A stretch of 64,000 bases of DNA from Lentibacillus cibarius (GCF_005887555.1 NZ_VCIA01000001.1:1240001-1304000); one strand, 5' to 3'. Positions 20,563 through 31,017 are shown, numbered from the stretch's first letter. Notes: generated by a model not told the origin, from the letters alone. A program made the numbers and translations.

Positions 20563-22017
20563 TTATGCTTGCTTTTTATCCTCAAACTCTTCCAAATCAT
20601 CATCTTTCTCATTTTTAAACTTATAATAATAAGCCGTAACCTCTTCATCATGAGAATGTTTTGTCAGAAGGCTAACAACCACAAGAAGTAGGAACGACAC
20701 AATTAAACCCGGTAGTATTTCATGTATGCCAAATGGTTTCCCGGCCAAATTCCAAGCTAATGAGACAATGATACTGCCTATGATGCTTGTTAACACGCCT
20801 ATCTTTGTTGCGCGTGCCCAAAACATTGCTGCTAAAACTGGCATCACCAATGTTGCGGCAGTGAATGATAGTGCCAACTGATATATGGCAATGACATCAT
20901 TGATAAACAAAGCAATGAACAAACCAAGGATCGCCATGCCAGTAACAGATAGCCGAGAGACCTTTAAAACCTGCGAGTCGTTTGCTGCCGGATTGACCCA
21001 CCCTTGGTAAATGTCTTTTGAAATATTAATTGCACCACTTAAAAGAAATGATGTTGCACCCGTTAAAAGAGCTGCCAATAACGATACTAAAAATAAACCG
21101 CCAAGTGCAGGTGGAAATACATCAACTAGGAACTTGGTATAAACTAAGTCAGGATCTGTATTGGGAGCTAGTTGTTGAACTGCTGTAATGCCAACTAAAA
21201 TACCCAGAAATCCTACGATAGCGGATATGATAAAGCCAATAATAATAGACCATACACCTATCCTCGTTGTTTTTGCAGCTGTTAGCCGCTGCCATGTTGT
21301 CTGCCATACGATATAAAAAGGTCCAAACACAAGAAACCAATTCAATAAACCTTTGAACCCAATATCAAAAAAATTAAATAAACGCTTCGGCGTATGTTCA
21401 ATAACTTCACTTGGCCCTCCAACATAGCTAACACCCAAGACTAACGTTAAAATGACACCGAAGAGAATGACAACAGTCTGTATAGCGTCAGTCCAGGCTA
21501 CACTTGGCATCCCACCCAAGAGCGTAAATATTACTGCAACAAAAAAACCAAGAATGATTCCCCATATAACAGGAATATCCATAACCGACGAAAGAATTGA
21601 ACTCATCCCAACTAATTGCATACCAAAGGTCGGCGTCATATACAAAAGACCTATAATGAGTGCCGGAATGAGGGCAGCCATCTTTCCAAAGCGCCTCATG
21701 AATAATTCAGGCACCGTGTACAGCTTTAGTTTACGTATAGTAACTCCAAGGATGGTTACTGCGACAATTGTAAACAAAGTGAAACTTATCATGGTGGTAA
21801 TATAGGATATTCCCATGTGGAATCCTTTACCGGCGCCACCAATAAGAGCTGCTGATCCTGTTACTGTCGCGATAACAGACCCACAGATTGGAAAAAATCC
21901 CAAACTGAAATTTGCCATTACATAATCATCCGCTGTTTTTATTTTTCGAGATGCCGTAATACTTATAGAGAATAGTACAACTAGAAAGGCGATAATCCAT
22001 ACGAGCCACCAGTTCAT
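20563..22017 (-). CDS. Sodium:solute symporter (SSS family)
   Basis: 484 aa with about 13 predicted membrane segments and a charged C-terminal tail (EKDDDLEEFEDKK). The SSS core is recognisable from ADDYVMANFSLGFFPICGSV, GGMPSVAWTDAIQTVVILFG and LLAALLTGATSFLLSGAINISKDIY. Substrate unknown; such carriers take up organic acids, amino acids or pantothenate with Na+, fitting a halophile. Probably functionally linked to the amidohydrolase 190 bp downstream. Confidence 0.9.
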   Translation of the reverse strand: MNWWLVWIIAFLVVLFSISITASRKIKTADDYVMANFSLGFFPICGSVIATVTGSAALIGGAGKGFHMGISYITTMISFTLFTIVAVTILGVTIRKLKLYTVPELFMRRFGKMAALIPALIIGLLYMTPTFGMQLVGMSSILSSVMDIPVIWGIILGFFVAVIFTLLGGMPSVAWTDAIQTVVILFGVILTLVLGVSYVGGPSEVIEHTPKRLFNFFDIGFKGLLNWFLVFGPFYIVWQTTWQRLTAAKTTRIGVWSIIIGFIISAIVGFLGILVGITAVQQLAPNTDPDLVYTKFLVDVFPPALGGLFLVSLLAALLTGATSFLLSGAINISKDIYQGWVNPAANDSQVLKVSRLSVTGMAILGLFIALFINDVIAIYQLALSFTAATLVMPVLAAMFWARATKIGVLTSIIGSIIVSLAWNLAGKPFGIHEILPGLIVSFLLLVVVSLLTKHSHDEEVTAYYYKFKNEKDDDLEEFEDKKQA

Positions 22018-22589
22018 TGTTTAAAACACTCCTTAGTGAGATTATTGACCATATACCTATTATTCACCGACTTTAAATTCAATCTGAATCCAATCTACAA
22101 ATTCGCTTATCTCACCTACTACAACATCATCACCAGCATTATAAGATTTCTCTTCAAATTTGTTTGTTTCAGGAATGCTACTACATCTGATAACTAAGCA
22201 AAAAACAAATTTGATAGCGTTTACATTTTTAAAATATTGCCCCCTTGCTTCTTTTTTTGTTAAAAGCGGTTTATATTTATTATATGGAATGGCAGGACTG
22301 TAATTCAATATTTTTTGTTAATTTGATTATTTAGAATTTTAATAACATTTATAGTATATTATAATTATTGCGGCTGGGTGCCAATGAATGGTTGTATCTA
22401 GAGAGACTAGTCGGAGGGAAAATTGATATATTGGATAAGACGCAGCAAATAATGCCCGAGAAAAAACCCATATTACCCAAACTTACGGGGTAGATTGGTT
22501 TAGAAATGAAACATGTGACTTTAATAGTAAACTTTCAGAGCTTCCGCCGTTTTGCCTCCCCAATCTTTAATGGTACTTCTATGGTGTAC
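22018..22589. other. Intergenic region with a weak remnant frame
   Basis: The minus strand at 22060-22170 reads GDDVVVGEISEFVDWIQIEF, which looks like a coding tail but has no start or ribosome site and no recognised family. The rest is AT-rich with no gene. Confidence 0.3.
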
Positions 22590-22613
22590 GATTTTCGGCG
22601 GCAGCCGAAAATC
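22590..22613. repeat. H hairpin repeat 1
   Basis: GATTTTCGGC-GGCA-GCCGAAAATC, followed by AACCTTTG. About 45 bp around it also match copy 2 at 39416. Confidence 0.85.
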
Positions 22614-22669
22614 AACCTTTGAAATTCGTGCCCCGGTATCATAAGGCATATTCCACTCTTATACCTCGT

Positions 22670-22851
22670 TTTGTATTGTTTAACTCATGGGGCCGCGGGG
22701 TAGTTCATGAGGTGGTTCGTATGGTGGTCCAGCTGGTGGGTCATGTTGTGGTTCCCTTGCTGAACCGCTAAATCAACTACTTCCTGGTTTGTTTCATGTG
22801 TTGTTGCAGGCCTATCTTTGGATGGGGCGTGTTGTCGGTGGCATAATCATT
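22670..22851 (+). repeat. C leader repeat 1, ends at 21-bp array
   Basis: Begins TTTGTATTGTTTAACT and ends GGCATAATCATT directly before the first GCTCGAG unit. It aligns along its length with 27841-27993 and 39936-40141; the last 35 bp match 50731-50764. Rich in GGTGG/GGTT, with no plausible protein. Confidence 0.75.
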
Positions 22852-23061
22852 GCTCGAGTGAGGGCTGTTGGCGCTCAAGTTGCGCATCCTGTCGCTCGAG
22901 TCACGCCCCCTGTCGCTCGAGTTGCACGCCCCGTCGCTCGAGTCGCACGCCCTGTCGCTCGAGTTACGCTCCCCGTCGCTCAAGTTACGCTCCCCGTCGC
23001 TCGAGTTGCACGCCCCGTCGCTCGAGTTGCATCCCCTGTCGCTCGAGTTGCCCTCGCACCC
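22852..23061 (+). repeat. A array 1: ten 21-bp GCTCGAGT units
   Basis: Unit starts at 22852, 22873, 22894, 22915, 22936, 22957, 22978, 22999, 23020 and 23041: exactly 21 bp each. The core GTCGCTCGAGT is nearly invariant (two units have GCTCAAG); the remaining 10-11 bases vary. Because 21 is a multiple of three, all frames stay open and read VARVARP or SSDRARN repeats, which I consider spurious. Confidence 0.95.
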
Positions 23062-23261
23062 TCTTTAGCTCGTGCAACCAACCATTTTTATATCACCCAG
23101 ATTATTTCGCGGGAGGTATCCCCGACAACAGGCCTGGCACTCCAAAAACCACCCATTTTCTGTTAAAGTTAAATTAAGATAAAATAAGCCTAATCCTCCA
23201 TAAACTAAAAGGATGATGAACCACAGAACCTGTCCCTATGGTTCGAAAGGAAGAAAGTCCA

Positions 23262-25310
23262 ATGACATCAAACAAGCAACCCAACAATTTAATCATTGAA
23301 AAGTCTCCGTACCTTATGCAGCATGCTTATGCCCAGGTAAACTGGTACCCGTGGGGTGAGGAAGCATTTGCCAAGGCGAAAGCGGAGAATAAACCAATAT
23401 TCTTATTCATCGGCTACCTGACTTGCCGCTTATGTCGTCATATGGCACATGAATCGTTTGCAGATGAGGAAGTTGCTGCCTATTTGAATGCGCATTTTAT
23501 TTCCATTTTGGTAGACAGGGAAGAACGGCCGGATATTGAATCGGCCTATGGGAAGGTTTGCCAAATGATGACTGGGCAAAGCGGTTCGCCACTATCCATC
23601 TTTATGACACCGGATAGCGTTCCATTTTTTGCGGATACATACATACCGAGGAATGGCAAATTTGGGGCGCCTGGATTCCTTGATACCATCCAGCACCTAA
23701 GCGAGGCATATCAACATGATCCCGCTTCGATTAAGACCGTGACGGATAGTGTACATACAGCATTACAACAAACGAAACAAACGAAAAGTCAGGCTAGATT
23801 GTCAAGTAAATTCACGATTTCCGCTTATCAACTACTCAGCAAACGGTTTGATACGTCATACGGCGGCTTTGGCGTGGCGCCGAAATCGTCCGAGCCGCAA
23901 ACGTTACTGTATTTATTACGTTTTTTTCACTTTACCGAAAAGCGAGATGCATGGCGGATGGTGGATAAAACCGCTCGAGCAATGGCAGCTGGCGGCATGT
24001 ACGATCATGTTGGATTCGGTTTTACATCAGGATCGAAGGATGACATGTGGCTTGTTCCGCACGCTGAAAAGATGCTGTATGACAACGCCTTATTACTAAT
24101 GGTTTATACGGAATGTTATCAGCTAACGAAAAAGCCGTTTTATCAGGAAAAGGCCGAGGAAATCATTGCCTTCATCAAACGGGAAATGACCAGTCCAGAA
24201 GGTGCATTTTATTCGGCGATTGACGCGGAAGAAAACGATTATCTATGGGATGACAAGGAAATCACCGATATTCTGGGATCTGATCTTGCTGCCCTTTATC
24301 AAACGGCCTATAACATCACGCCGAATGGAAATGACGAAGGGAAACATATCCCAAACCTTATCCACACGAAGCTGGAAACCCTTGCAAACGAACGTGGTGA
24401 ATCCGTGCAAGCCATTCAACAGCAACTGGAAAGTGCCCGAGCCGCTTTACTTGCCAAACGTCAAGAAAGAGCGCATCCATTGGTTGATGATAGAATCTTA
24501 GCCGCTTGGAATGGCTACATGATTGCTGCCCTTGCCAAAGCTGGCGCAGCATTCGGTAACCCGGCATATACCGAGATGGCGGCAACTGCACGAACGTTTA
24601 TTCAAGAAAATATGGTCAAGCACGGCCGGTTAATGGCCCGCTTTCGGGATGGCAAAGTAAAACATCAAGCCAATCTTGATGATTACGCGAATCTTTTATG
24701 GGCATCCATTGAATTATACGGGGCAACTTTTTCACGAACTTACCTGCAGCAAGCAAAAGATTTGTTTGCAACAATGACCGAGCTATTTTGGGATCAAGCA
24801 TATGGCGGTTTTTATTTTAGCGGAAGGGACAGCGAACCATTGATTGCCAGGGACAAAATCATTTATGACGGTTCCCGCCCTTCAGGAAATGCGGTTGCCG
24901 CCGTGATGGCGACACGTCTCGGGTTCTTGACAGGTGAGACGCAATATCTTGACATGGCTGATCACATGCATCATACCTTCTTTCAGGATATCAAGGAGGA
25001 TGTGATCGGGAGCCCGATGTTCCTCGAAAGTGTCATTCTAACGGATTTGCCGACAAAAGAAGTGGTGATTATTGGTAAAGAAAACGACCCCAACCGCGTG
25101 CAATTGCTCGAGCAATTACACAAGGCATATCTCCCGCATGTCACCGTTCTCGCGGCTGAGCATGCCAGTGAATTCCAATCTGTTGCCCCATTTGCCAGCG
25201 CTCTTAAGCAAGTGGAGAACCAAACAACCATCTACATTTGCCAAGATTTCAAATGCCAGGAGCAAACCACCGACATCGAACAAGCGTATAACACGATTGT
25301 TAAAAAATAA
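23262..25310 (+). CDS. yyaL: DUF255/thioredoxin-domain protein (YyaL, SSP411-like)
   Basis: About 682-aa cytoplasmic protein. The N-terminal thioredoxin-like domain has the [16 protein letters not shown] signature and a CRLC motif in the CxxC position (most relatives have CHWCH). It is followed by a six-hairpin glycosidase-like alpha/alpha toroid with [25 protein letters not shown] and GSRPSGNAV. The biochemical function of the family is not settled. The ATG at 23262 follows AAGGAAG; an upstream in-frame ATG at 23238 lacks a site. The 5' flank carries a G-type element (CCTGTCCC). Confidence 0.88.
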   Translation: MTSNKQPNNLIIEKSPYLMQHAYAQVNWYPWGEEAFAKAKAENKPIFLFIGYLTCRLCRHMAHESFADEEVAAYLNAHFISILVDREERPDIESAYGKVCQMMTGQSGSPLSIFMTPDSVPFFADTYIPRNGKFGAPGFLDTIQHLSEAYQHDPASIKTVTDSVHTALQQTKQTKSQARLSSKFTISAYQLLSKRFDTSYGGFGVAPKSSEPQTLLYLLRFFHFTEKRDAWRMVDKTARAMAAGGMYDHVGFGFTSGSKDDMWLVPHAEKMLYDNALLLMVYTECYQLTKKPFYQEKAEEIIAFIKREMTSPEGAFYSAIDAEENDYLWDDKEITDILGSDLAALYQTAYNITPNGNDEGKHIPNLIHTKLETLANERGESVQAIQQQLESARAALLAKRQERAHPLVDDRILAAWNGYMIAALAKAGAAFGNPAYTEMAATARTFIQENMVKHGRLMARFRDGKVKHQANLDDYANLLWASIELYGATFSRTYLQQAKDLFATMTELFWDQAYGGFYFSGRDSEPLIARDKIIYDGSRPSGNAVAAVMATRLGFLTGETQYLDMADHMHHTFFQDIKEDVIGSPMFLESVILTDLPTKEVVIIGKENDPNRVQLLEQLHKAYLPHVTVLAAEHASEFQSVAPFASALKQVENQTTIYICQDFKCQEQTTDIEQAYNTIVKK

Positions 25311-25341
25311 ATGCCAGGTCTAGCGCCTGGCTCAAGAAAGG

Positions 25342-26040
25342 ATGTTTCGTTTGCGAACGCTATTAATTGTTTCCCATCCGGATATACTTGAATCCCGTAG
25401 CCAGCAATATTTTTTAACGTCCATACAAGATAGTGAAGCAGTTACGATTCACCATTTAGAGGGCCAATACCCTGACGGAAAGATTGATGTGGAAAAAGAA
25501 CAAGCATTACTGTGGCAGCATGACAGGGTTATTTTCCAATTTCCGTTATACTGGTATAGTTCACCACCTCTTCTAAAATACTGGCAGGATATGGTTTTAG
25601 AAGATGGTTTTGCTTACGGAAATAAACACGTATTAGCCGGAAAAGAGTTTGGGTTAGTTATCATGATTGGTGTGCCAAGGAAAGAATACCAGGCAGGTGG
25701 CGACGAACTGTTTTCAATTAGCGAGCTCACCAAACCATACCAGGCGATGGCCAATAAAGTTGGCATGACGTACATGAAGCCCTTACCCATTTTTCAATTT
25801 GCATACATGGACGATGATCAGAAAATGGATATCCTGACCGAATACTGGCAGAAGCTCACGATGGTAAACGATGACAGCTTGCAAGCACGGGAAACATGGA
25901 TGATCGAACAGCTCCGAAATGCCTTTCTAACAAACGAAAATGCCACAGCTAAAGACACCATAGGATTCGCAATCGATCATATGCAAGAACAGCGGGAAAA
26001 TATGGATCAATTAAAGATGGTGTTGGATGATATGAATTAA
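25342..26040 (+). CDS. Flavodoxin-fold NAD(P)H oxidoreductase
   Basis: About 230 aa. The N-terminal part matches the NQO/YwrO/KefF-type quinone reductases: an FMN-binding start (LLIVSHPD), FQFPLYWYSSPPLLKYWQD and GKEFGLVIMIGVP. The C-terminal 50 residues are helical and charged. Probably a soluble FMN quinone or nitro reductase. The ATG at 25342 abuts AAAGG, so the TTG at 25351 is a plausible alternative start. It follows yyaL by 31 bp and may be co-transcribed. Confidence 0.82.
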   Translation: MFRLRTLLIVSHPDILESRSQQYFLTSIQDSEAVTIHHLEGQYPDGKIDVEKEQALLWQHDRVIFQFPLYWYSSPPLLKYWQDMVLEDGFAYGNKHVLAGKEFGLVIMIGVPRKEYQAGGDELFSISELTKPYQAMANKVGMTYMKPLPIFQFAYMDDDQKMDILTEYWQKLTMVNDDSLQARETWMIEQLRNAFLTNENATAKDTIGFAIDHMQEQRENMDQLKMVLDDMN

Positions 26041-26062
26041 CGAACAGGAGGATGGACAGGAT

Positions 26063-26245
26063 ATGGAAAACGATGCATGGATTCTGAATCAATTACAGGA
26101 AACGTATGACATGCTTGATGACTATAATCAACGCACTTTAATAAAAGCTGCTATAGGAATGATTCAAGAACAATCAAAGCGCACGGAACAAATGGAAGGA
26201 CAAATAGAAGGAACCATTTGGAGCCCGAAGAATTGGGGAGAGTGA
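26063..26245 (+). CDS. Small acidic helical protein (60 aa), unknown
   Basis: Strong AGGAGGATGGACAGGAT site before the ATG, and only 22 bp after the oxidoreductase stop, so part of that operon. It is predicted helical, with glutamine/glutamate-rich stretches and a WSPKNWGE end. The middle (IKAAIGMIQEQSKRTEQM) echoes the C-terminal tail of the preceding oxidoreductase (IGFAIDHMQEQRENMDQL). No family recognised. Confidence 0.65.
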   Translation: MENDAWILNQLQETYDMLDDYNQRTLIKAAIGMIQEQSKRTEQMEGQIEGTIWSPKNWGE

Positions 26246-26252
26246 GTATAGC

Positions 26253-26303
26253 GGGTGCCAGGCACATACACAATTCTGAATTGTGCGTGTGCCTAGTGTT
26301 TGG
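26253..26303. repeat. P-type palindromic repeat, 8 bp after an operon
   Basis: GGTGCCAGGCAC...CAATTCTGAATTG...GTGTGCCTAGTG. Placed where a terminator for the yyaL operon would be expected. Confidence 0.8.
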
Positions 26304-26330
26304 TTGCGCTTTTGCTACGACGACCTCATA

Positions 26331-26358
26331 AAAAAACCCCTAATTAAATTAGAGGTTA
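26331..26358 (-). terminator. Terminator of the 73-aa gene
   Basis: On the minus strand AACCTCTAAT.TA.ATTAGGGGTT followed by TTTTTTT, 25 bp past the stop. Confidence 0.8.
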
Positions 26359-26380
26359 CTTAAAAGTATATCAAAAGTAA

Positions 26381-26602
26381 TTAAAATTCAATATCAGCAA
26401 AGTCTTCATAATCTACATCATGTGGAATAACATTTTCAACCATAAGATCACGTAATGTAGTTATTGCTATCGAAACATTTAAGTCCAGCATTTCTTCTCC
26501 GTCGTAGTCAGCTTTAAGATAAGGAACATTCCGAACAACATATGCACTATCTGCAATCTGCCAATAAATATCTTTTTTTAACACAGTTGGTTCACTTTTC
26601 AT
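26381..26602 (-). CDS. Small acidic protein (73 aa), unknown
   Basis: The ATG at 26602 is preceded by GAGGAGG at the ideal spacing, giving a start MKSEPTVLKKDIYW; the longer frame is less likely. It is acidic, ending DVDYEDFADIEF. It follows a 205-aa basic protein on the same strand, with a hairpin terminator after it. No family recognised. An acidic/basic pair could be an inhibitor and its partner, but that is only a guess. Confidence 0.6.
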   Translation of the reverse strand: MKSEPTVLKKDIYWQIADSAYVVRNVPYLKADYDGEEMLDLNVSIAITTLRDLMVENVIPHDVDYEDFADIEF

Positions 26603-26724
26603 TGTTTGAACCTCCTCGTTTACGATAGGCATTTGCATTCATCCCTTCTACGACTTATTTTTAACGTACATACGAAATATTAAACCCTAACACATATATA
26701 TTCAAGAAACGTTACTTATGTCCT

Positions 26725-27342
26725 TTATTTTTTCTGACTTCGGTCCACTAATTTTTTTCTATACGCTGCCATGCGACTTTCTAGTTCTTCACTATTAGCT
26801 ATTTTTGTAGTCATTTTTGATGGTGGAGCATCACGGAAGGAAACTGTAACGGACAAAATTTGACGCTTTCCTTTAACCCATTTAAAACGAATTGGAAGTT
26901 TATAAGACGTTGGGTCTCCGTCTTTAGTTAAAGTATATGTTAATGAACTATACCCTTTAAACTGAGCTTTCGAAACTTTATCTGCATCAATTATCCTTTG
27001 TATTATATTTAATATCGTTTTAAGTTCCTTAGAACCCTCTCTTTCAAAAACCCTTACTTGAGAATGAAGCGAGATGACAATTTTTTGCTCTCTTTTCAAT
27101 GTAGCCGGGTTCCTCCCAAAAACAATACGATTTTTAGATCTTACTACTCTATGTCTTTGATTTGCAGTCAGATATGGGATATCAAAGCCTTTATCCTTAT
27201 ATTCTTGTAATTGTATTCTTATATATTGAGAAGCAATTGCCCGTACTTCATGAACTTGTTTTTCTTCAAGTGAAAGAACATCGTAGAACTCCATTTTTTC
27301 GCAATCCTGAAATTTTATAATAAATCGTCTAGGCAACGTCAC
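26725..27342 (-). CDS. Basic protein of unknown function (205 aa)
   Basis: GTG at 27342 lies six bases after AAAGGA and is preferred over the TTG at 27360. The protein is lysine/arginine-rich (NQRHRVVRSKNRIVFGR, FKWVKGKRQI), with mixed alpha/beta character and no membrane segment or signal peptide. No family recognised. It forms a two-gene unit with the acidic 73-aa gene 122 bp downstream and lies in an accessory zone between repeats. Confidence 0.6.
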   Translation of the reverse strand: MTLPRRFIIKFQDCEKMEFYDVLSLEEKQVHEVRAIASQYIRIQLQEYKDKGFDIPYLTANQRHRVVRSKNRIVFGRNPATLKREQKIVISLHSQVRVFEREGSKELKTILNIIQRIIDADKVSKAQFKGYSSLTYTLTKDGDPTSYKLPIRFKWVKGKRQILSVTVSFRDAPPSKMTTKIANSEELESRMAAYRKKLVDRSQKK

Positions 27343-27382
27343 TACACGTCCTTTATACAAACACTATCAAAGCACTTGAGAT

Positions 27383-27600
27383 TCAAATTTCTTTTGTTTG
27401 GGTGCTGTCTACACTCCACAAATTATTACTATTCCATTGTTCAACCATAATAACTTTTAATTCACCTAGTAATATAAGTGTCTCACCTAATCTAAGTAAG
27501 TTGCCCTTAACTGATATAGTCTCAATAGCATCCAGAAATTAAGACTCATATTACCTATTCGACGAATTTCTGCAAACTCCTGCAAATAAATCACTTCATT
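27383..27600 (-). pseudogene. Remnant of a small unknown gene
   Basis: The minus strand reads EVIYLQEFAEIRRIGNMS, a shift and stop near 27540, then IETISVKGNLLRLGETLILL and MVEQWNSNNLWSVDS to a stop at 27383. Composition looks coding but it lacks a start. Unknown family. Confidence 0.4.
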
Positions 27601-27629
27601 TTTGGCTATCTATTATCTCGCGTGTTCTG

Positions 27630-27790
27630 TAAAATATCCACCCGCTAAACTTCGGTTGCTTCCCGCGATCGGCGGTATTTATCACAGGATTCACCTGCTG
27701 ACTGTTCCTGCTTTTGCTTCTGCCTTTCCCGACTCTTTTGGCACCCGAACCAATCCGGTATGACTTCCCCAGTCTGGACGGCATATGCGC
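27630..27790 (-). pseudogene. DnaD-like 3' tail, copy D1 (degenerate)
   Basis: The minus strand reads AYAVQTGEVIPDWF and SRERQKQKQEQSAGES, which match the better copy at 39469-39780 (MYAAQTNEVIPDWFYE...KREKEQAAEES). Only the extreme C-terminal part survives. It leads directly into the C repeat. Confidence 0.65.
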
Positions 27791-27840
27791 ACCTAACCCG
27801 CTGCAGTTGTATTATCTAATTTGTTCTGGTTTGGTTTCTT

Positions 27841-27993
27841 TTTGTATTGTTTTAACTAATGGGGCCGTGTGGTGGGTCATGAGGTGGGCCGCATGCTGAT
27901 TCTTGTTGTGCTTCCCTTGCTAGTCCGCTAAATAATCTGCTAACTGGTTTGTTTCATGTATTGTTGCAGGCCGATCTTTTGGAATGTGTTGTC
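27841..27993 (+). repeat. C leader repeat 2
   Basis: TTTGTATTGTTTTAACTAATGGGGCC at the start, CCGCTAAATAATCTG and TTTCATGTATTGTTGCAGG inside; it ends at the first A unit. Similarity to copy 3 extends upstream to about 27803. Confidence 0.75.
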
Positions 27994-28182
27994 GCTCGGG
28001 TGTGGGCTAGTGTCGCTCGAGTTGCGGGTGCTGTCGCTCGAGTTGACCCCGCTCTCGCTCGAGTTGCGCGCTCTGTCGCTCGAGTTGACCCCGCCCTCGC
28101 TCGAGTTGCGCACCTTGTCGCTCGAGTTGCGTGCTCTGTCGCTCGAGTTACGCACCCTGTCGCTCGATTGGCTTTCATCTAC
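27994..28182 (+). repeat. A array 2: nine 21-bp units
   Basis: Unit starts at 27994, 28015, 28036, 28057, 28078, 28099, 28120, 28141 and 28162. Variable parts alternate between two types (TTGACCCC... and TTGCGCGC...), suggesting duplication of two-unit blocks. It lies 70 bp past the proA stop. Confidence 0.95.
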
Positions 28183-28205
28183 AGTATTATGCTTAGCTTG
28201 ACGGC

Positions 28206-28258
28206 TATGGTGCCTGTCCCCATGGTCCCCCTGTCCCCGTGGTCCCCCCATGTTACGC
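28206..28258. repeat. G-type GGGACAGG/CCTGTCCC element at the proA end
   Basis: GGTGCCTGTCCCCATGGTCCC and CCTGTCCCCGTGGTCCCCC in tandem, abutting the proA stop codon. Short G-type relatives occur near 23226, 40500, 41632, 49722, 57924, 59609 and 62287. Confidence 0.6.
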
Positions 28259-29500
28259 TTTAATTTGGCCTTTACCTCGGATGATATATTTCGTTGAGGT
28301 TAGCGCTGGCAGTCCCATTGGTCCGCGGGCATGCAGTTTTTGTGTGCTTATGCCGATTTCTGCGCCGAAGCCGAATTCGAAACCGTCTGTAAATCTTGTT
28401 GAAGCGTTGTGATACAAAGCTGCAGCGTCCACATTGTTGAAAAAGGCCAGCATATTGTCATCGGATTCTGTAATAATGGCTTCTGAATGACTGGTGCCGT
28501 ACTGGTTGATATGTTCAATGGCAGCCTGCGCATCAGGAACAATTTTGACCGCCAGAGTTTTATCCAGGAATTCGGTTGCCCAGTCTTCTTCGGTTGCTGG
28601 TATCAGGTTTTCAGCAAGTGCCTGTGCTTTGTCATCGCCGCGCACTTCAACATCATGGTGCTGAAGCGCTTGGATGAGTTCAGGCAAATGCTTCTTAGCC
28701 CAGGCGTCATGAACAATCACTGTCTCGGCTGCATTACAGACGGATGGGCGCTGTGTTTTTGCATTGACGGCTATATCAATCGCCATTTGTTTGTCGGCGC
28801 TTTCGTCGATGAAAACATGGCAGTTGCCTGAGCCTGTTTCCAACACCGGAACAGAAGATTGTTCAACGACGGTTTGAATGAGATTGTTCCCGCCGCGCGG
28901 AATCAGAACGTCAAGATAGTCGTTGAGTTTGAACATTTTCGATGCAGTTTCCCGGCTGGTGTCTTCAAGCAGCTGCACGGCATCGGCTGGCAGGTCCGAT
29001 TGCTCAAGCGCACGGTGGATCACATCAACAAGCGCTTTGTTGGAATGTGCGGCTGAGGAACTGCCACGCAGTAAGACGGCATTGCCGGTTTTCAGGCAAA
29101 GGCTTGCCGCATCAACGGTGACGTTTGGCCGTGCTTCATAGATCATGCCAACAACACCAAGCGGGACGCTGACCTTTTCGATTGCCAGATCATTCGGGCG
29201 GTCCCACGATTCGAGGACATCACCGATCGGATCGTTCAGTTCAGCCTGCTGCTTCAGGGCGTCTGCCATGTCCTGAATGCGCTGTGTGTTCAGAACGAGA
29301 CGGTCAATTAGCGATGCTTGAAAACCTTTTTGCTTGGCGTTTTCAATATCTTTTTCGTTTTCACCCATAATAAAATGGATTTCACTGATTAATTGATCCG
29401 CGATGATGTGTAATGCCGCATTCTTTTGTTCTGTCGTTTTCACCCCAAGTCCTTGAGCAGAATCCTTTGCTCTTGCTGCTTTTGTTAATAGTTCACTCAT
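28253..29500 (-). CDS. proA: Gamma-glutamyl phosphate reductase
   Basis: 415-aa NADPH-dependent aldehyde-dehydrogenase-fold enzyme that reduces gamma-glutamyl phosphate to glutamate semialdehyde, step two of proline synthesis. Motifs: [41 protein letters not shown], and the catalytic-cysteine segment [13 protein letters not shown]. The ATG overlaps the proB stop by four bases, indicating coupled translation. Controlled by the T-box upstream of proB. Confidence 0.97.
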   Translation of the reverse strand: MSELLTKAARAKDSAQGLGVKTTEQKNAALHIIADQLISEIHFIMGENEKDIENAKQKGFQASLIDRLVLNTQRIQDMADALKQQAELNDPIGDVLESWDRPNDLAIEKVSVPLGVVGMIYEARPNVTVDAASLCLKTGNAVLLRGSSSAAHSNKALVDVIHRALEQSDLPADAVQLLEDTSRETASKMFKLNDYLDVLIPRGGNNLIQTVVEQSSVPVLETGSGNCHVFIDESADKQMAIDIAVNAKTQRPSVCNAAETVIVHDAWAKKHLPELIQALQHHDVEVRGDDKAQALAENLIPATEEDWATEFLDKTLAVKIVPDAQAAIEHINQYGTSHSEAIITESDDNMLAFFNNVDAAALYHNASTRFTDGFEFGFGAEIGISTQKLHARGPMGLPALTSTKYIIRGKGQIKA

Positions 29501-30624
29501 AAAACATTCTCCTCCTTCAGCGTTAAGATTAATCGGTCACGATGGATTACTTCAGGGCGGTTCCGATTTGCCTGCTGCATGGCTTCTTCGCTTGCAAGTC
29601 CTCTGATTTTGCTTAAATCGGCGGACGAATAATTCACCTGACCTCTTCCAATAACCCTTTTTTTACTGTTGATGATTTCAACGACATCGCCTGAGTCAAA
29701 AATACCTTCAAACGCTTTCGTCCCTGCCGGCAATAAACTTTTTCCATTGGCCACAATCGCTGCTTCTGCCCCTTCATCCACTTCGATTTTGCCGGAAACG
29801 GGTGAGTGGAATGCGATCCACTGCTTCGGCTTTTTTAAGTTGTGAATCGTGTTTTCGCCGATATAGGTCCCCTCGCCTGTGCCATTCACAATATGTTCAA
29901 GTTTGTCCTCCCCGCTGCCGGTGCCGACAAATGCGGGAACGCCAAGCGAGAGGGCTGTCCGGGCAGCTAACAGTTTGGAGGTCATGCCGCCGGTTCCGAC
30001 TTTGGAGCCGGGCTTGCTTTTCGTATAACGAAACAACTCGACGGTAATGGCGGGCAAAACATCATAACGTTTAGCTGTCGGATCAACCTTTGGATTACGT
30101 TTATACACACCGTCGATATCCGTCAGCATAATTAAGAAGTCGGCATGCACAAGGCCACTGACAAGAGCAGAGAGCATGTCATTGTCGCCAAATGTCAATT
30201 CATCAACGGCGACTGAATCATTTTCGTTAATAATCGGCAAAACCGACCGTTTCAACAACTCAGTCAGCGTATTGTAAACATTGCTATACTGAGCTTCATT
30301 GCCAAAAACGTCACGCGTTAACAGCAATTGAGCGGCTGTGATGCCATGCGCTTTTAACGATTCGGTATACGCCTCGATTAACAACCCCTGGCCGACCGCT
30401 GCTGTTGCCTGTTTACCTGCTAGGGTGACCGGGCGGGACGGGTAACCAAGTTCGCTGTAGCCGGCCGCCACCGCACCTGAGGAAATCAGGATCACTTCAT
30501 GACCTTGTTTTTTCAGGCTTGCCAAGGCATCAGCGTGCTCAAGCAGTTTGGTTTCGCTGAGCCCGCCGTTTTTATTCGTTAACAAACTGCTGCCAATTTT
30601 AACGACAATTCGTTTTTTCGCCAT
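29497..30624 (-). CDS. proB: Glutamate 5-kinase
   Basis: 375 aa: an amino-acid-kinase domain ([57 protein letters not shown]) followed by a C-terminal PUA domain (residues about 280-360). It phosphorylates glutamate in the first step of proline synthesis. RBS AGAGGTTAG before the ATG. A proline T-box leader precedes it, so this copy serves anabolic supply. Confidence 0.97.
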   Translation of the reverse strand: MAKKRIVVKIGSSLLTNKNGGLSETKLLEHADALASLKKQGHEVILISSGAVAAGYSELGYPSRPVTLAGKQATAAVGQGLLIEAYTESLKAHGITAAQLLLTRDVFGNEAQYSNVYNTLTELLKRSVLPIINENDSVAVDELTFGDNDMLSALVSGLVHADFLIMLTDIDGVYKRNPKVDPTAKRYDVLPAITVELFRYTKSKPGSKVGTGGMTSKLLAARTALSLGVPAFVGTGSGEDKLEHIVNGTGEGTYIGENTIHNLKKPKQWIAFHSPVSGKIEVDEGAEAAIVANGKSLLPAGTKAFEGIFDSGDVVEIINSKKRVIGRGQVNYSSADLSKIRGLASEEAMQQANRNRPEVIHRDRLILTLKEENVL

Positions 30625-30651
30625 ACATCTAACCTCTTTTCTGCATACTAA

Positions 30652-30925
30652 AAAAAAGACGCTTTCCCTTCCCTTGCATAAACTGCAAAGGACGGAAAAG
30701 CGTGACGCTCCGCGGTACCACCTTTTTTGGCATCCAATGTTTATAGATGCCCTCTCTCACCCTTTAACGCAGGGAACGGCCAGGTTATTCGCCCAGCCAG
30801 CTAAAGAGGTAGGTTCAACAGCCTGAAATTCGCCAGAGTCTTTCAGCCGGTGGACTCCGCTCTCTTTCGTTTCAGACGCTATTTACTGGCCCCTGTCAAC
30901 ACTGTATGTAACGCATTTGATTTTA
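30652..30925 (-). promoter_or_regulatory. T-box riboswitch of proBA (probably tRNA-Pro)
   Basis: The minus strand carries the canonical T-box GGTGGTACCGCG (30722-30711), followed by a terminator: ACGCTTTTCC...GGAAAGCGT then eight T (30703-30652). Upstream lies a stem-I-like region with GTTGAACCTACC, whose CCT at 30813-30811 is a candidate proline specifier codon. Uncharged tRNA-Pro would stabilise the antiterminator and switch on proBA. Confidence 0.93.
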
Positions 30926-30931
30926 AAACTT

Positions 30932-30960
30932 ATTATGTGCTAAATGAGCTTGAATGTCAA
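30932..30960 (-). promoter_or_regulatory. SigA promoter of the T-box-proBA operon
   Basis: TTGACA (30960-30955), 17-bp spacer, CATAAT (30937-30932) on the minus strand, about 10 bp upstream of the T-box leader. Confidence 0.85.
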
Positions 30961-31017
30961 ATATATTTTTAACTATTTTTAATAATTTGTGAAATATGAT
31001 AAGGTATATGATCAAAG

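Noticed and set aside
22852..23061. CRISPR array
   Set aside because: Units are 21 bp with 10-11 semi-conserved variable bases, no 25-40-bp unique spacers, and no cas genes in the window.
22789..23177. Long open frames through the 21-bp arrays (VARVARP, RSSCAPRRSS, SSDRARN repeats), also at 27940-28263 and 59551-59884
   Set aside because: All six frames are open simply because the period is a multiple of three. No ribosome sites, different arrays would give differently framed products, and unit changes are not biased to third positions.
27940..28251. Minus-strand frame beginning right after the proA stop and running through array 2
   Set aside because: No RBS, starts in a G-type repeat, and is open only because of the 21-bp period.
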